A stretch of 9,023 nucleotides of DNA from Simkania negevensis (GTDB lineage: Bacteria; Chlamydiota; Chlamydiia; Chlamydiales; JAFITR01). The notes beneath the pieces were generated by a model. That model saw only the letters and a list, made by a program, of their open reading frames with translations, was not told the origin of the DNA and did not search any database. The stretch is from assembly GCA_017116025.1 (NCBI GenBank), contig JAFITR010000054.1, positions 1 to 9,023 on the forward strand. Direction: 5' to 3'. The position numbers and the translations under genes were made by a program. Positions 1-7,447 of this stretch are shown here, in pieces (positions within the stretch are counted from its first letter, which is position 1; each line of letters begins with the position of its first letter).

Positions 1-2
1 GA

Positions 3-3000
3 GCCGCCGCTCCGCCTGCCCATGCCCTTTCTACCGACGGCGTTGTTTTAACGTCGCCAGCTAACCCTGATCAGCCTGTTGCTGCAAACGCGACCCCTTT
101 ACCATTATCGACCCCTTTACCATTATCGACGCCTTTGAGTAGAGATTTGGAGAACAAACTTTCTCTTATTTGTTCCGACACTTGTGAAGGAAAAACCTTG
201 GATTGGAAGCTCTTTTTCGACCTATGTGACGAGGTATTTGTGTTTGGTTCTTTTGCTCACTATTTAAGAGGTGAGAAGACTGCTTATGATGAGATCGATA
301 TCGTAGTGGTGTTCAATCCTAATTTGGGTCTAAGTGGAGGGGCTGGGCTTAATTTAGCCGTTGACCTATTAAAAACAACATTAGGTTGTGGTGCACAGAC
401 CGTGTGGGAGGGGATTACTTTATGCTACAATGCATTGGAGGCTTCAGAAGTAGATCGCAACAAAGGCGAATATGAATTCGCATCTGATTTGGCAATGCGT
501 TGCTTTCTACTCGTTTCTATGGCCGGTCCCGAACAATCTTGTGGTTTAGACGCTCAAAAGATTGCAGATCGTTTAGCTGAGATGGGCACTTTATTTGAAG
601 CGGATTCTACGGATGTAAACAGAGAACCTTTCTCTACAGTCTTTAATTTGCGCAATCACACTCCCGTAAAAATAACGTTTTGCACAACTCCTGTTGGGAA
701 GACTCTTTTCATGGATAGTCGCAGTGCGTGTGCAGTGCATTTTGCTCAAAAGCAGCCAACACACCTTGTTGCTTTTCCTGTTTGTGAAGAGCTAGATGCC
801 AGCTACTATGATGCGATGTTAAGGGCGAGAGAGTTTGCCTTGTCAACGAATTCTGTTTTAAAAGTGTCGTTGGAAAAAAAACATGAGATTTGTTTTGCAT
901 CGTTGGTGCATTGGGTACGCAATTTGAGCGATGGTTGGGTGCCCCAAGACCCTACGATGATTTCGATACGTCTCTTTTTCGAGATAACTCTATCTTACCT
1001 TTATCACCATCCGGATACCAAAAAGAAAGAGCGGATTTCTCTAGCTGAATACTTAAGCGGTTGTGTTGAGAATTCTTCTCCTTCTTCTGTAGATGGCCTC
1101 TACAATAACCTGTGGCTGCTTTCGGTTTGGGTGCAAAATGTTAACCGCCTAAGTTACGAATGCCGTCAAAATGTATTGAAAATCCTGCCAAATGATGACA
1201 ATTTATTGAATTCCTGGTTTGGATATTTGACTGGTGAATCTGTTCAAAGAGAAGGTGTCCTCCTTAGAGAGTTCCTTGTTGATGCTTTGTTGGCGAGCTT
1301 ACACAGGGCAGAGTTGTCCAAAAAAATCACAGAAATACGACTAAAAAAAAGTGAGATTTTGAAACGAATGGATAGCTGCCATTTGCCATTTCTTTGCTCT
1401 CTTTTACAGGCCCGTGTAGAAAGATATTTTTTTGAAGAAACGAGACGAGATGGTGCTGTTTTTCGTTCTTTTTCCGAAACGTTTGGCCAAGATCGCTTTG
1501 TAGATTGTATTGCAGAACAGCTGTTCGAAGAATTTGTTGCAGAAGGTAAAGAAGAGGATGCTGTAGATTTTTATAATCAGTTTGAGCCGTTATCTGATTC
1601 AGTGGCTGAAAAAAGAGGAATCTCTGCATGCAGACAATTTATCCTACTATGTGAAAAAATTATAAAATTTAAGGGGTTGAAGGGGTTAAGGGAGAGCTTC
1701 TCAAAGCAAATCGTTGCCGTTTTGGGAGAGTTCATGCAGCGCCATCCTACCTTCGATGTGCACACAGCTTGTGTTAATTTTTTTCCCCGGCTTCCACATG
1801 ACTCACTTCCTTTCGACAACTGCTCTTGGCTCATGATAAACTCACTAGCTCAATTGTTCCCTCAAAAGTCTACAGAGCTTACTCCTTTTCTCAACAGTCG
1901 ATTGAAGAGTCTTACTGAAGCATGGGAAAGGCTCTTTTCTGCTTCAAAGAGTGGGACTCTATTTCTTCCAGGCGTCAAGATCCTTTTCGCTATAGAACAA
2001 AAAGCTGTACAAGCTAGCGGCAAGAGTAAAAAGGCTGCTTCCTCTTCTCAAAATCCAATATTGCGCAGAAGTGATAATGAAGCACGCGTTTGGGACGTAA
2101 TACTCACAAAAAACGACTCAAGAGATCAAACAAGGGTTATAAATGCCCTGGTTGCCATGGGCTATCCCACATTGAAAGGGCTAAATATTTCTTCAGGTAG
2201 CCTTCAGAAAATTGTCCTCTTTTTGTTGGGGAAGCAACAACTCTCCTCTACCGAATTTTCTTTTGTAGTCAATTTATATAAGGACAGGAAGGAGTTAATC
2301 AAAGATAAAGAACTTGCGGATTTCTTGCTGCAGGCATTAAAAAAATCGCCGAGAGACGCTCTGTTTGAGGAGCTTTTAAAACTGTTGATTATTCCTGTCA
2401 TTCAACAGGCAGAAAGCCATCCATTAGCGAAATCGATGACGGAAGAGCTCACTAATCCGATCAGATGCAGGCGTGAATTGATGAAGGCTGTATCGGAAGA
2501 AAGATCGCTCCAATCTTCAGCTTCCTTACTCACTTCTTGGAATCTCCTCTTGATGATTGAACAGTTATCTCAAACTACCTCCTCTGAAGAGCAGCAGAAA
2601 ATACCGGAATCTTTAGACTTGAGCCTCTCTTTGGCTTATAAAGCGACGGCATTCGCGTTGTATTATGAACAATCAAAAAATGGGCCTGCTGTTCCTTCTG
2701 AAGTAAAAAAGAGGCTCTTTTCAACCACTCCTCCTGATAAGGGACTTTCATCTGCTGAAAAACTCATGCTCTCTTCTGCTGCTGTCAAGGAAGGGGCTAA
2801 GCCCTCTCTTTGCCTGCCTTACCAGCCAACCCTCTCTCTCAGGAAGGAGCCCTTTCTTGCCAGGGCGTTGAATGAGATGTTTGTAATAGTGTGTAAAATT
2901 CTCGAAACTTCGACCAATGCGAAGGAGTTTCTTGCTGCAGAAGAGTGGTTGGATAGAGTCGTTACTCCCAATCTTCTCCTTTTAAAACCTCCTCCTCATC

Positions 3001-5183
3001 TTGTTGCCCGCTGTATATTGACTCCTCTTTGTCAGAAAAGCAGTTTGTCGCAAGAGCAGAATAAAAGACGTGCTGAAATTGCCAATTCCATGATGCAATC
3101 TTTTCAACAACACCTAGATTGGAAAAAAGGCATAGTGGTTTTAGTAGGCCAGTTGTCTGAGAGACCAAAAGAGATCTCCGCAGAAAATATATTTGGCCTG
3201 ATCACAGCCCTTAAAAAGTTCAATGCATTGGATGCCGAATGTTTTGTGGCCATTCTGAAGTTGACAATTGCTCTTTCCAAAGAATGGAGTGATCAACTTC
3301 AAGAAAAAGAAGAACTAAACAAGAGTCTCTTCGAGCTTCAAGCCTATACCTCTACGTTGTATAAAACCTCGATTAGTGACAATATCGCTCGAGGCGCTAC
3401 TTTTGATGCTTGCTACGAGCTGCTCAAAACGCGGCGCTTACCAGCGTTGATTGCTTCCCTAACCGGTCCTGCGGCCGATTCCGTGGCCGATCCCACGAAA
3501 AAAACGCCGAAGCTAGCAAAGCAATTCGTTTGTTCTCTTGCTGAACTCTTTGCATTCTACTATTCATGCGCATCTAAAAAAGAGGTCGCATTCTACAGAG
3601 ATGCAAATTTTTCTCGGGGTTTCTACTTTTTTGTTTGCTATGCCCATGCAAATCTCTCCACTAGCGATGTGAACTGGTTGATGCCTCTCCGTATGATGAT
3701 ACAACATCTGTCGTGTGCAGTGGACAAAGCCGTGGAAGAACAGGTCGAAAAAAAATCCCCTCCTCCCTTTATGCGCTGCTTTGACAGTGAATTTGTGGGG
3801 AAGATATCTCATCTAGTGCGCTACCAGGGAGATGCGCTAATAAAAAAAACAGGCGAAGTTCGTCTTCTGTTTCACTCTGATACCAGTCTAAAAAAATTGG
3901 AGTCTGTCTCAGAGGAGTTGGGTGCGTTTTTCCAGCAGCACTGTGGTTCCATCCGTCTGCTCTCTCTTCTTAATCTACTTCTTTTGCACAAAAAGACACC
4001 ACACCCTCCCACTGTGCAAACGATGTGCGGAGAGTTTCAAAGAATGGGCGATGTTGATGCCGCATGTAGCTTTTTTTATACCTCGTTAATACTAAAGAGA
4101 GGAGCAGCATCGAATAGGCTGGGTAATGCACAAAATGAGGCTGCTATTGCTGAGGAGTTAAGTAAGATACATAATAAGAGCTCTAGACACATTGTCAAAG
4201 CTGGGCTTCTATTCTCTGATGTTATAGGAGGAGAAGCAAGCGTGCAGCTTGAGTTGGATTATCTAAAAGCATTCGACAGCGCACCAGAGGCTGATGGTCA
4301 GCCCTTTGTAGACCAAACAATTTCGATCCTGATTGCGAAAATGTTAACCTGCTCCTTTCAAGGAGATAATCCTAATACGGAACCTCTTCTCTCTTGGTTG
4401 ACTGATCGTTTTGAAGCAAAAAAAAAGAAGAAAGGCTTCGTATTAGCTTTCCACGAACATATGATGATGCTTACACATACTGCTCTCTCTTTCGAATTTT
4501 CCCAATTTTACCTGGAGTCTGACCTACAAACTAGCAGGGAGGTTGGCAAGAGATTCTTGTATCGACATCTGGAAAACTTCGGGAGCCGACTCTTTCTACA
4601 TTGCTGCTTGGAAAACAGTGATGGGTATTTGGATATAGGATCCGTTATGGCCCCATTATTTTCACAGGTAGGTTGGGTGGATAGTTCAATGTTGTTGCCC
4701 GCTTTTATGAAAGGAGTCTTCAAAGGTTCTCTGAACGCAAGAGTGTCAAATCAAGTTTTATTTATATGGCAGCAACACTGTGGGAACGCTGTTGCTTCTA
4801 TTTCCGTAGCTCAAATCAGACAGCTTACAGAAGTGAAAGCTCAACCTACCTGGAATCTGCTTGTGCAACAGTACAAATCCTTGCTAGAAGAGGTGTTGGT
4901 GGAAGAACAAGGCCTTCCGGATCGCCGTGTTGATTTGATCTTGGGTGTGATGACAACTTCTATGGTGTCTGTGCAAAACCATAGTGCTAATATGCCGCGA
5001 GAGGTTGTCCTTTTTATTTGCCAAAGCGTATTGGAGCTAGCAAAAAAAATAGAGGTTTGGAACGATGCAGATCCAGAAAATACGCCCCTCCTAAAAAAGC
5101 TTGAATCTAAAGAGAAAACAGATATTGAGCGCTTACTTAAAGCAGCTGAAAATGAACTACAAAGCAGACGCACAAGAAGTTAA
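3..5183 (+). CDS. Giant Leu-rich hypothetical protein, 5'-partial, with a nucleotidyltransferase-like N-terminal motif
   Basis: I do not recognise this protein. The frame is open without a stop from the first complete codon at position 3 to TAA at 5181-5183 (at least 1,726 codons). There is no ATG or GTG start with a ribosome-binding site near the left edge, so the gene starts outside the window. The TTG at 135 is only the first start-like codon and lies inside a Pro-rich linker, so it is unlikely to be the start. The visible part begins with about 44 Pro/Ala/Thr-rich residues. Counting from the TTG, residues 34-60 contain FGSFAHYLRG followed by DEIDIVV. This resembles the hG[GS]...[DE]hDh signature of the pol-beta nucleotidyltransferase fold, especially the GGxVRDxLLG...DID form of poly(A) polymerase/CCA enzymes. 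A convincing third carboxylate is not visible (VKITF at 178-182 sits where one might be sought), so activity is doubtful. The remaining ~1,500 residues are Leu-, Ser- and Lys-rich and look alpha-helical, perhaps a solenoid. I see no transmembrane segment. A large secreted or scaffold protein is possible but is inference. Confidence 0.8.
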   Translation, partial: AAAPPAHALSTDGVVLTSPANPDQPVAANATPLPLSTPLPLSTPLSRDLENKLSLICSDTCEGKTLDWKLFFDLCDEVFVFGSFAHYLRGEKTAYDEIDIVVVFNPNLGLSGGAGLNLAVDLLKTTLGCGAQTVWEGITLCYNALEASEVDRNKGEYEFASDLAMRCFLLVSMAGPEQSCGLDAQKIADRLAEMGTLFEADSTDVNREPFSTVFNLRNHTPVKITFCTTPVGKTLFMDSRSACAVHFAQKQPTHLVAFPVCEELDASYYDAMLRAREFALSTNSVLKVSLEKKHEICFASLVHWVRNLSDGWVPQDPTMISIRLFFEITLSYLYHHPDTKKKERISLAEYLSGCVENSSPSSVDGLYNNLWLLSVWVQNVNRLSYECRQNVLKILPNDDNLLNSWFGYLTGESVQREGVLLREFLVDALLASLHRAELSKKITEIRLKKSEILKRMDSCHLPFLCSLLQARVERYFFEETRRDGAVFRSFSETFGQDRFVDCIAEQLFEEFVAEGKEEDAVDFYNQFEPLSDSVAEKRGISACRQFILLCEKIIKFKGLKGLRESFSKQIVAVLGEFMQRHPTFDVHTACVNFFPRLPHDSLPFDNCSWLMINSLAQLFPQKSTELTPFLNSRLKSLTEAWERLFSASKSGTLFLPGVKILFAIEQKAVQASGKSKKAASSSQNPILRRSDNEARVWDVILTKNDSRDQTRVINALVAMGYPTLKGLNISSGSLQKIVLFLLGKQQLSSTEFSFVVNLYKDRKELIKDKELADFLLQALKKSPRDALFEELLKLLIIPVIQQAESHPLAKSMTEELTNPIRCRRELMKAVSEERSLQSSASLLTSWNLLLMIEQLSQTTSSEEQQKIPESLDLSLSLAYKATAFALYYEQSKNGPAVPSEVKKRLFSTTPPDKGLSSAEKLMLSSAAVKEGAKPSLCLPYQPTLSLRKEPFLARALNEMFVIVCKILETSTNAKEFLAAEEWLDRVVTPNLLLLKPPPHLVARCILTPLCQKSSLSQEQNKRRAEIANSMMQSFQQHLDWKKGIVVLVGQLSERPKEISAENIFGLITALKKFNALDAECFVAILKLTIALSKEWSDQLQEKEELNKSLFELQAYTSTLYKTSISDNIARGATFDACYELLKTRRLPALIASLTGPAADSVADPTKKTPKLAKQFVCSLAELFAFYYSCASKKEVAFYRDANFSRGFYFFVCYAHANLSTSDVNWLMPLRMMIQHLSCAVDKAVEEQVEKKSPPPFMRCFDSEFVGKISHLVRYQGDALIKKTGEVRLLFHSDTSLKKLESVSEELGAFFQQHCGSIRLLSLLNLLLLHKKTPHPPTVQTMCGEFQRMGDVDAACSFFYTSLILKRGAASNRLGNAQNEAAIAEELSKIHNKSSRHIVKAGLLFSDVIGGEASVQLELDYLKAFDSAPEADGQPFVDQTISILIAKMLTCSFQGDNPNTEPLLSWLTDRFEAKKKKKGFVLAFHEHMMMLTHTALSFEFSQFYLESDLQTSREVGKRFLYRHLENFGSRLFLHCCLENSDGYLDIGSVMAPLFSQVGWVDSSMLLPAFMKGVFKGSLNARVSNQVLFIWQQHCGNAVASISVAQIRQLTEVKAQPTWNLLVQQYKSLLEEVLVEEQGLPDRRVDLILGVMTTSMVSVQNHSANMPREVVLFICQSVLELAKKIEVWNDADPENTPLLKKLESKEKTDIERLLKAAENELQSRRTRS
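93..137 (+). repeat. 18-bp tandem repeat in the Pro-rich linker
   Basis: The unit ACCCCTTTACCATTATCG occurs at 93-110 and again identically at 111-128. A partial, slightly changed third copy (ACGCCTTTG) occupies 129-137. The unit is a multiple of three and in frame with the giant protein, encoding TPLPLS twice and then TPLS. It therefore lengthens a Pro-rich linker without breaking the frame. Identical copies suggest recent slippage, so copy number may vary between strains. Confidence 0.85.
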
Positions 5184-5200
5184 CGGAGCACCGGAAGGAT

Positions 5201-5236
5201 AACGCGAAGAGCGCTCTTCGCGTTTATGTTTTTTTG
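5201..5236 (+). terminator. Intrinsic terminator of the giant gene
   Basis: AACGCGAAGAGC (5201-5212) is followed directly by its exact reverse complement GCTCTTCGCGTT (5213-5224). This makes a 24-base perfect palindrome that folds with up to about ten pairs and a tiny loop. TATG and a run of seven T follow (5229-5235). It begins 18 bases after the giant gene's stop, as expected for a Rho-independent terminator. The T run starts four bases after the stem, which may make it leaky toward trmB. Confidence 0.75.
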
Positions 5237-5265
5237 TTCTACGTTGAGAAATAAAAATAAATTGC

Positions 5266-5997
5266 ATGAAACCCAGAGAATTGATACGTCCCTACAACTG
5301 GAAGGATAGGAAGATCCTCCTTCGTGATGGCGTCTTGTACGTTCCTGACTATTACACGGCACATCAGGGTTTTTCTTTGCCTCTTTGGTCGTTGCCGGAA
5401 GTTTTTGAAAAAGAGGCTCCTGTCTCTATCGAGTATTGCTCTGGTAATGGAGAGTGGATAGTAGAGAAGGCGTTGGAGTTTCCTAACAAAAACTGGGTGG
5501 GAGTGGAGAAACGTTTTGACCGTGTGCGTAAGATTTATTCTAGGCGCCATAACGAAGGAGCGGACAACCTTTTTATTGGCTATGGGGAAGCGGTGACGAT
5601 GACGCGCCACTATTTCCCTGAGGCGACTGTTGACGAGGTCTATGTCAATTTCCCTGATCCCTGGCCGAAAGGGCGTCATGCTAAACACCGCCTCATCACC
5701 GATACTTTTGCTTCTGAGGTACATCGCGTGTTGAAGCCAGGAGGCACGATCACCCTCGTCACTGACGATCTTGCATATAAAGAGATCATAGTTGGGGTAT
5801 TCCTTGCCCACCCGGGATTTGCTTCTTTACATCCCCATCCCTATTATATTGACCATATCGAAAATTATGGCACCTCCTATTTCGACTCTCTTTGGAGAGG
5901 GTTGGGGTGTAAGATTCATTTTGTCCAGTTCCAAGGCGTTGTTGATGAAAATTGTTGTCAAGGAGACCCCTTCCCTATACCAGCCTTCGGCGCTTGA
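5266..5997 (+). CDS. trmB: tRNA (guanine-N7)-methyltransferase TrmB
   Basis: TrmB is a cytosolic SAM-dependent enzyme that methylates N7 of guanine 46 in the variable loop of many tRNAs. The 243-residue product shows the family signatures: SAM motif I as EYCSGNGEW (56-64, a variant of the usual ExGxGxG), the acidic ribose-binding position in VGVEKRFDRVRKI (78-90), the hallmark FPDPWPKGRHAKHRL (129-143) with its proposed catalytic Asp and tRNA-contacting basic residues, and LKPGGTITLVTDD (156-168). The segment TSYFDSLWRGLGCKIH (203-218) matches the usual C-terminal region. The last ~17 residues overlap the start of bshC and look unconserved. The ATG at 5266 is chosen because the protein then starts like chlamydial TrmB (MKP...LYVPDYY). 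Only a weak A/G-rich stretch precedes it. Just 41 bases separate it from the upstream hairpin, leaving little room for its own promoter. Confidence 0.95.
   Translation: MKPRELIRPYNWKDRKILLRDGVLYVPDYYTAHQGFSLPLWSLPEVFEKEAPVSIEYCSGNGEWIVEKALEFPNKNWVGVEKRFDRVRKIYSRRHNEGADNLFIGYGEAVTMTRHYFPEATVDEVYVNFPDPWPKGRHAKHRLITDTFASEVHRVLKPGGTITLVTDDLAYKEIIVGVFLAHPGFASLHPHPYYIDHIENYGTSYFDSLWRGLGCKIHFVQFQGVVDENCCQGDPFPIPAFGA
5933..5938 (+). promoter_or_regulatory. Ribosome-binding site choosing the bshC start
   Basis: AAGGCG lies inside the end of trmB, with AAGG at 5933-5936 eight bases before the ATG at 5945. This supports that ATG rather than the in-frame ATG at 5792. Initiation from 5792 would add 51 residues that do not resemble BshC and would overlap trmB by more than 200 bases. 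Confidence 0.5.
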
Positions 5998-7447
5998 CCG
6001 CTTCTTTGCTATTCCTCCTAATGACCGCCAGGCAGAGAAAAAAGCTGTTGGACAACTGGTAAAGCGCAGTTATCCACGCAAGGAGCTTGCGGACATCTTG
6101 GCAAGGTATAACGCGGAGATAGGTAACAGCTCGTCGCATCTTGACCGCCATCTGAATAGAGTGGCAGCAGATTCTTCCTATTTTGTTGTGACAGGCCAGC
6201 AGATAGGGTTGATGGGTGGCCCTCTCTATACAATATACAAGGCGGTGAGTTGTCTTCTTTTGGCAAAAGCTTGCGATGCAATACCTCTTTTTTGGTTGGC
6301 GACAGAAGACCACGACGTTGAAGAGGCTAGCACTCTCCACACCATCGACGGTGTGGGTAATATCATGACCCATAAGCTGCATTGGAAAACACGTGGCTTC
6401 TTTGTCGAGGACCTACCCATGGGCGCTCAGCAGGAAGAAAAGCTGTTGAAGATACTTCAGGATATCGGCCTTGATGCCATGGAGTGGACAGAGCGCTTTG
6501 TCGGTATCTCATATTCGCAAGCAATGGTGCGCGTTCTTGTGACTATTTTTCAAGATACAGGCTTGTTGTTTATCGAACCGAAAGAGCTGCGACAGCTTGC
6601 CGTGCCCTTTTTTACTAAAGAGATCACCGATTGTAAAAAGATTAGCTCTATCCTGACAGCGACTACCCAACAAATCCTTGCTATGGGAGGAAAAGCCCCG
6701 CTGGCCATTGATGCCGGCTCAAACCTCTTTTATAAAACGGACAATAGACAGCGCAAGAGAGTTGTCTACGATGGTGGCTCTTTTCGTGTCGGAGATGAGA
6801 AGATCCAACAAAAAGAGCTTTTAGATCAAATAGACCACTCCTATCACAGATTCTCTACTAATGCCGCAGCGCGCGCTGTCTTGCAAAGCAGCGTGATCCC
6901 CACTATCGCCTATGTGGCAGGGCCAGCAGAGATGGCCTACTATCGCCAGCTACACAAATACCACGACCACCACAACGTTCCCATGCCATGGATTGTCCCT
7001 CGTATCTCCGCCACACTCCTTACCGATAAAATACAGGCACTGCTCGACAAATGTAACCTCTCCCCGTGGGAGCCGACACCATCAAGCTGGCGACACGCTT
7101 CCCCTAATATCGAAAAAGAGATCGAAGCTCTTGTTGAAGAGTGGAAGAGAGCAGCAAGAAAGATCTTTCCCGCACAGGATATCCAGGAGGCAGTAGCAAG
7201 GTTTGTGGATGGTAGTACCGTTAAGCTGAGTAAAAAGCTGGCAAAGGCGTATGCGCAAAATGCAGGGATCCCTCAGCATAGCTTGCACTATATTCATAAT
7301 GCCATTAGCCCTGCCGACAAGCCTCAAGAGCGTATCTTTAACTTCTTCCAGTTTCAGCTCGCAACAAAAGAGAAGATCGTCCATGAGCTTCTATCCGAAG
7401 TCGACTGGGCCTGTCGCGGCCATCACTACTGCTTCCTCAAGAGTTAA
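5945..7447 (+). CDS. bshC: BshC, bacillithiol synthase (putative cysteine-adding enzyme)
   Basis: BshC is assigned to the last step of bacillithiol synthesis, joining cysteine to glucosaminyl-malate made by BshA and BshB. Bacillithiol is a low-molecular-weight thiol used in redox balance and detoxification. From the ATG at 5945 the product has 500 residues, a little shorter than the ~540 of Bacillus. Recognisable family blocks are FVVTGQQIGLMGGPLYTIYKA (80-100, nucleotide-fold core), PLFWLATEDHDVEEA (114-128, with the conserved EDHD), GLLFIEPKELRQLAVPFF (206-223), AYVAGPAEMAYYRQL (322-336) with MPWIVPR (347-353), a charged helical stretch around 389-440 fitting the C-terminal coiled coil, and PQERIFNFF (460-468) near the end. 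The start overlaps trmB by 53 bases, suggesting translational coupling. The stop overlaps the convergent NADAR gene by 11 bases. BshA and BshB are not in the window, so bacillithiol production itself is not shown. Confidence 0.92.
   Translation: MKIVVKETPSLYQPSALDRFFAIPPNDRQAEKKAVGQLVKRSYPRKELADILARYNAEIGNSSSHLDRHLNRVAADSSYFVVTGQQIGLMGGPLYTIYKAVSCLLLAKACDAIPLFWLATEDHDVEEASTLHTIDGVGNIMTHKLHWKTRGFFVEDLPMGAQQEEKLLKILQDIGLDAMEWTERFVGISYSQAMVRVLVTIFQDTGLLFIEPKELRQLAVPFFTKEITDCKKISSILTATTQQILAMGGKAPLAIDAGSNLFYKTDNRQRKRVVYDGGSFRVGDEKIQQKELLDQIDHSYHRFSTNAAARAVLQSSVIPTIAYVAGPAEMAYYRQLHKYHDHHNVPMPWIVPRISATLLTDKIQALLDKCNLSPWEPTPSSWRHASPNIEKEIEALVEEWKRAARKIFPAQDIQEAVARFVDGSTVKLSKKLAKAYAQNAGIPQHSLHYIHNAISPADKPQERIFNFFQFQLATKEKIVHELLSEVDWACRGHHYCFLKS

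Noticed and set aside
3470..3493. Twelve-base near-duplication (GCGGCCGATTCC / GTGGCCGATCCC) in the giant gene
   Set aside because: Two imperfect copies giving ADSVADP are too short and too diverged to treat as a meaningful repeat.
5239..5811. 190-codon open frame on the minus strand across trmB
   Set aside because: It lies wholly antisense to well-conserved TrmB motifs, has no ribosome-binding site of note, and its product resembles nothing I know.
5792..5944. Upstream in-frame extension of bshC from the ATG at 5792
   Set aside because: The 51 extra residues do not look like BshC and would overlap the conserved C-terminal part of trmB. The ATG at 5945 has an AAGG site at good spacing.
5975..6420. 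Several overlapping minus-strand open frames (64 to 135 codons) within bshC
   Set aside because: All are antisense to conserved BshC blocks and none has supporting signals.
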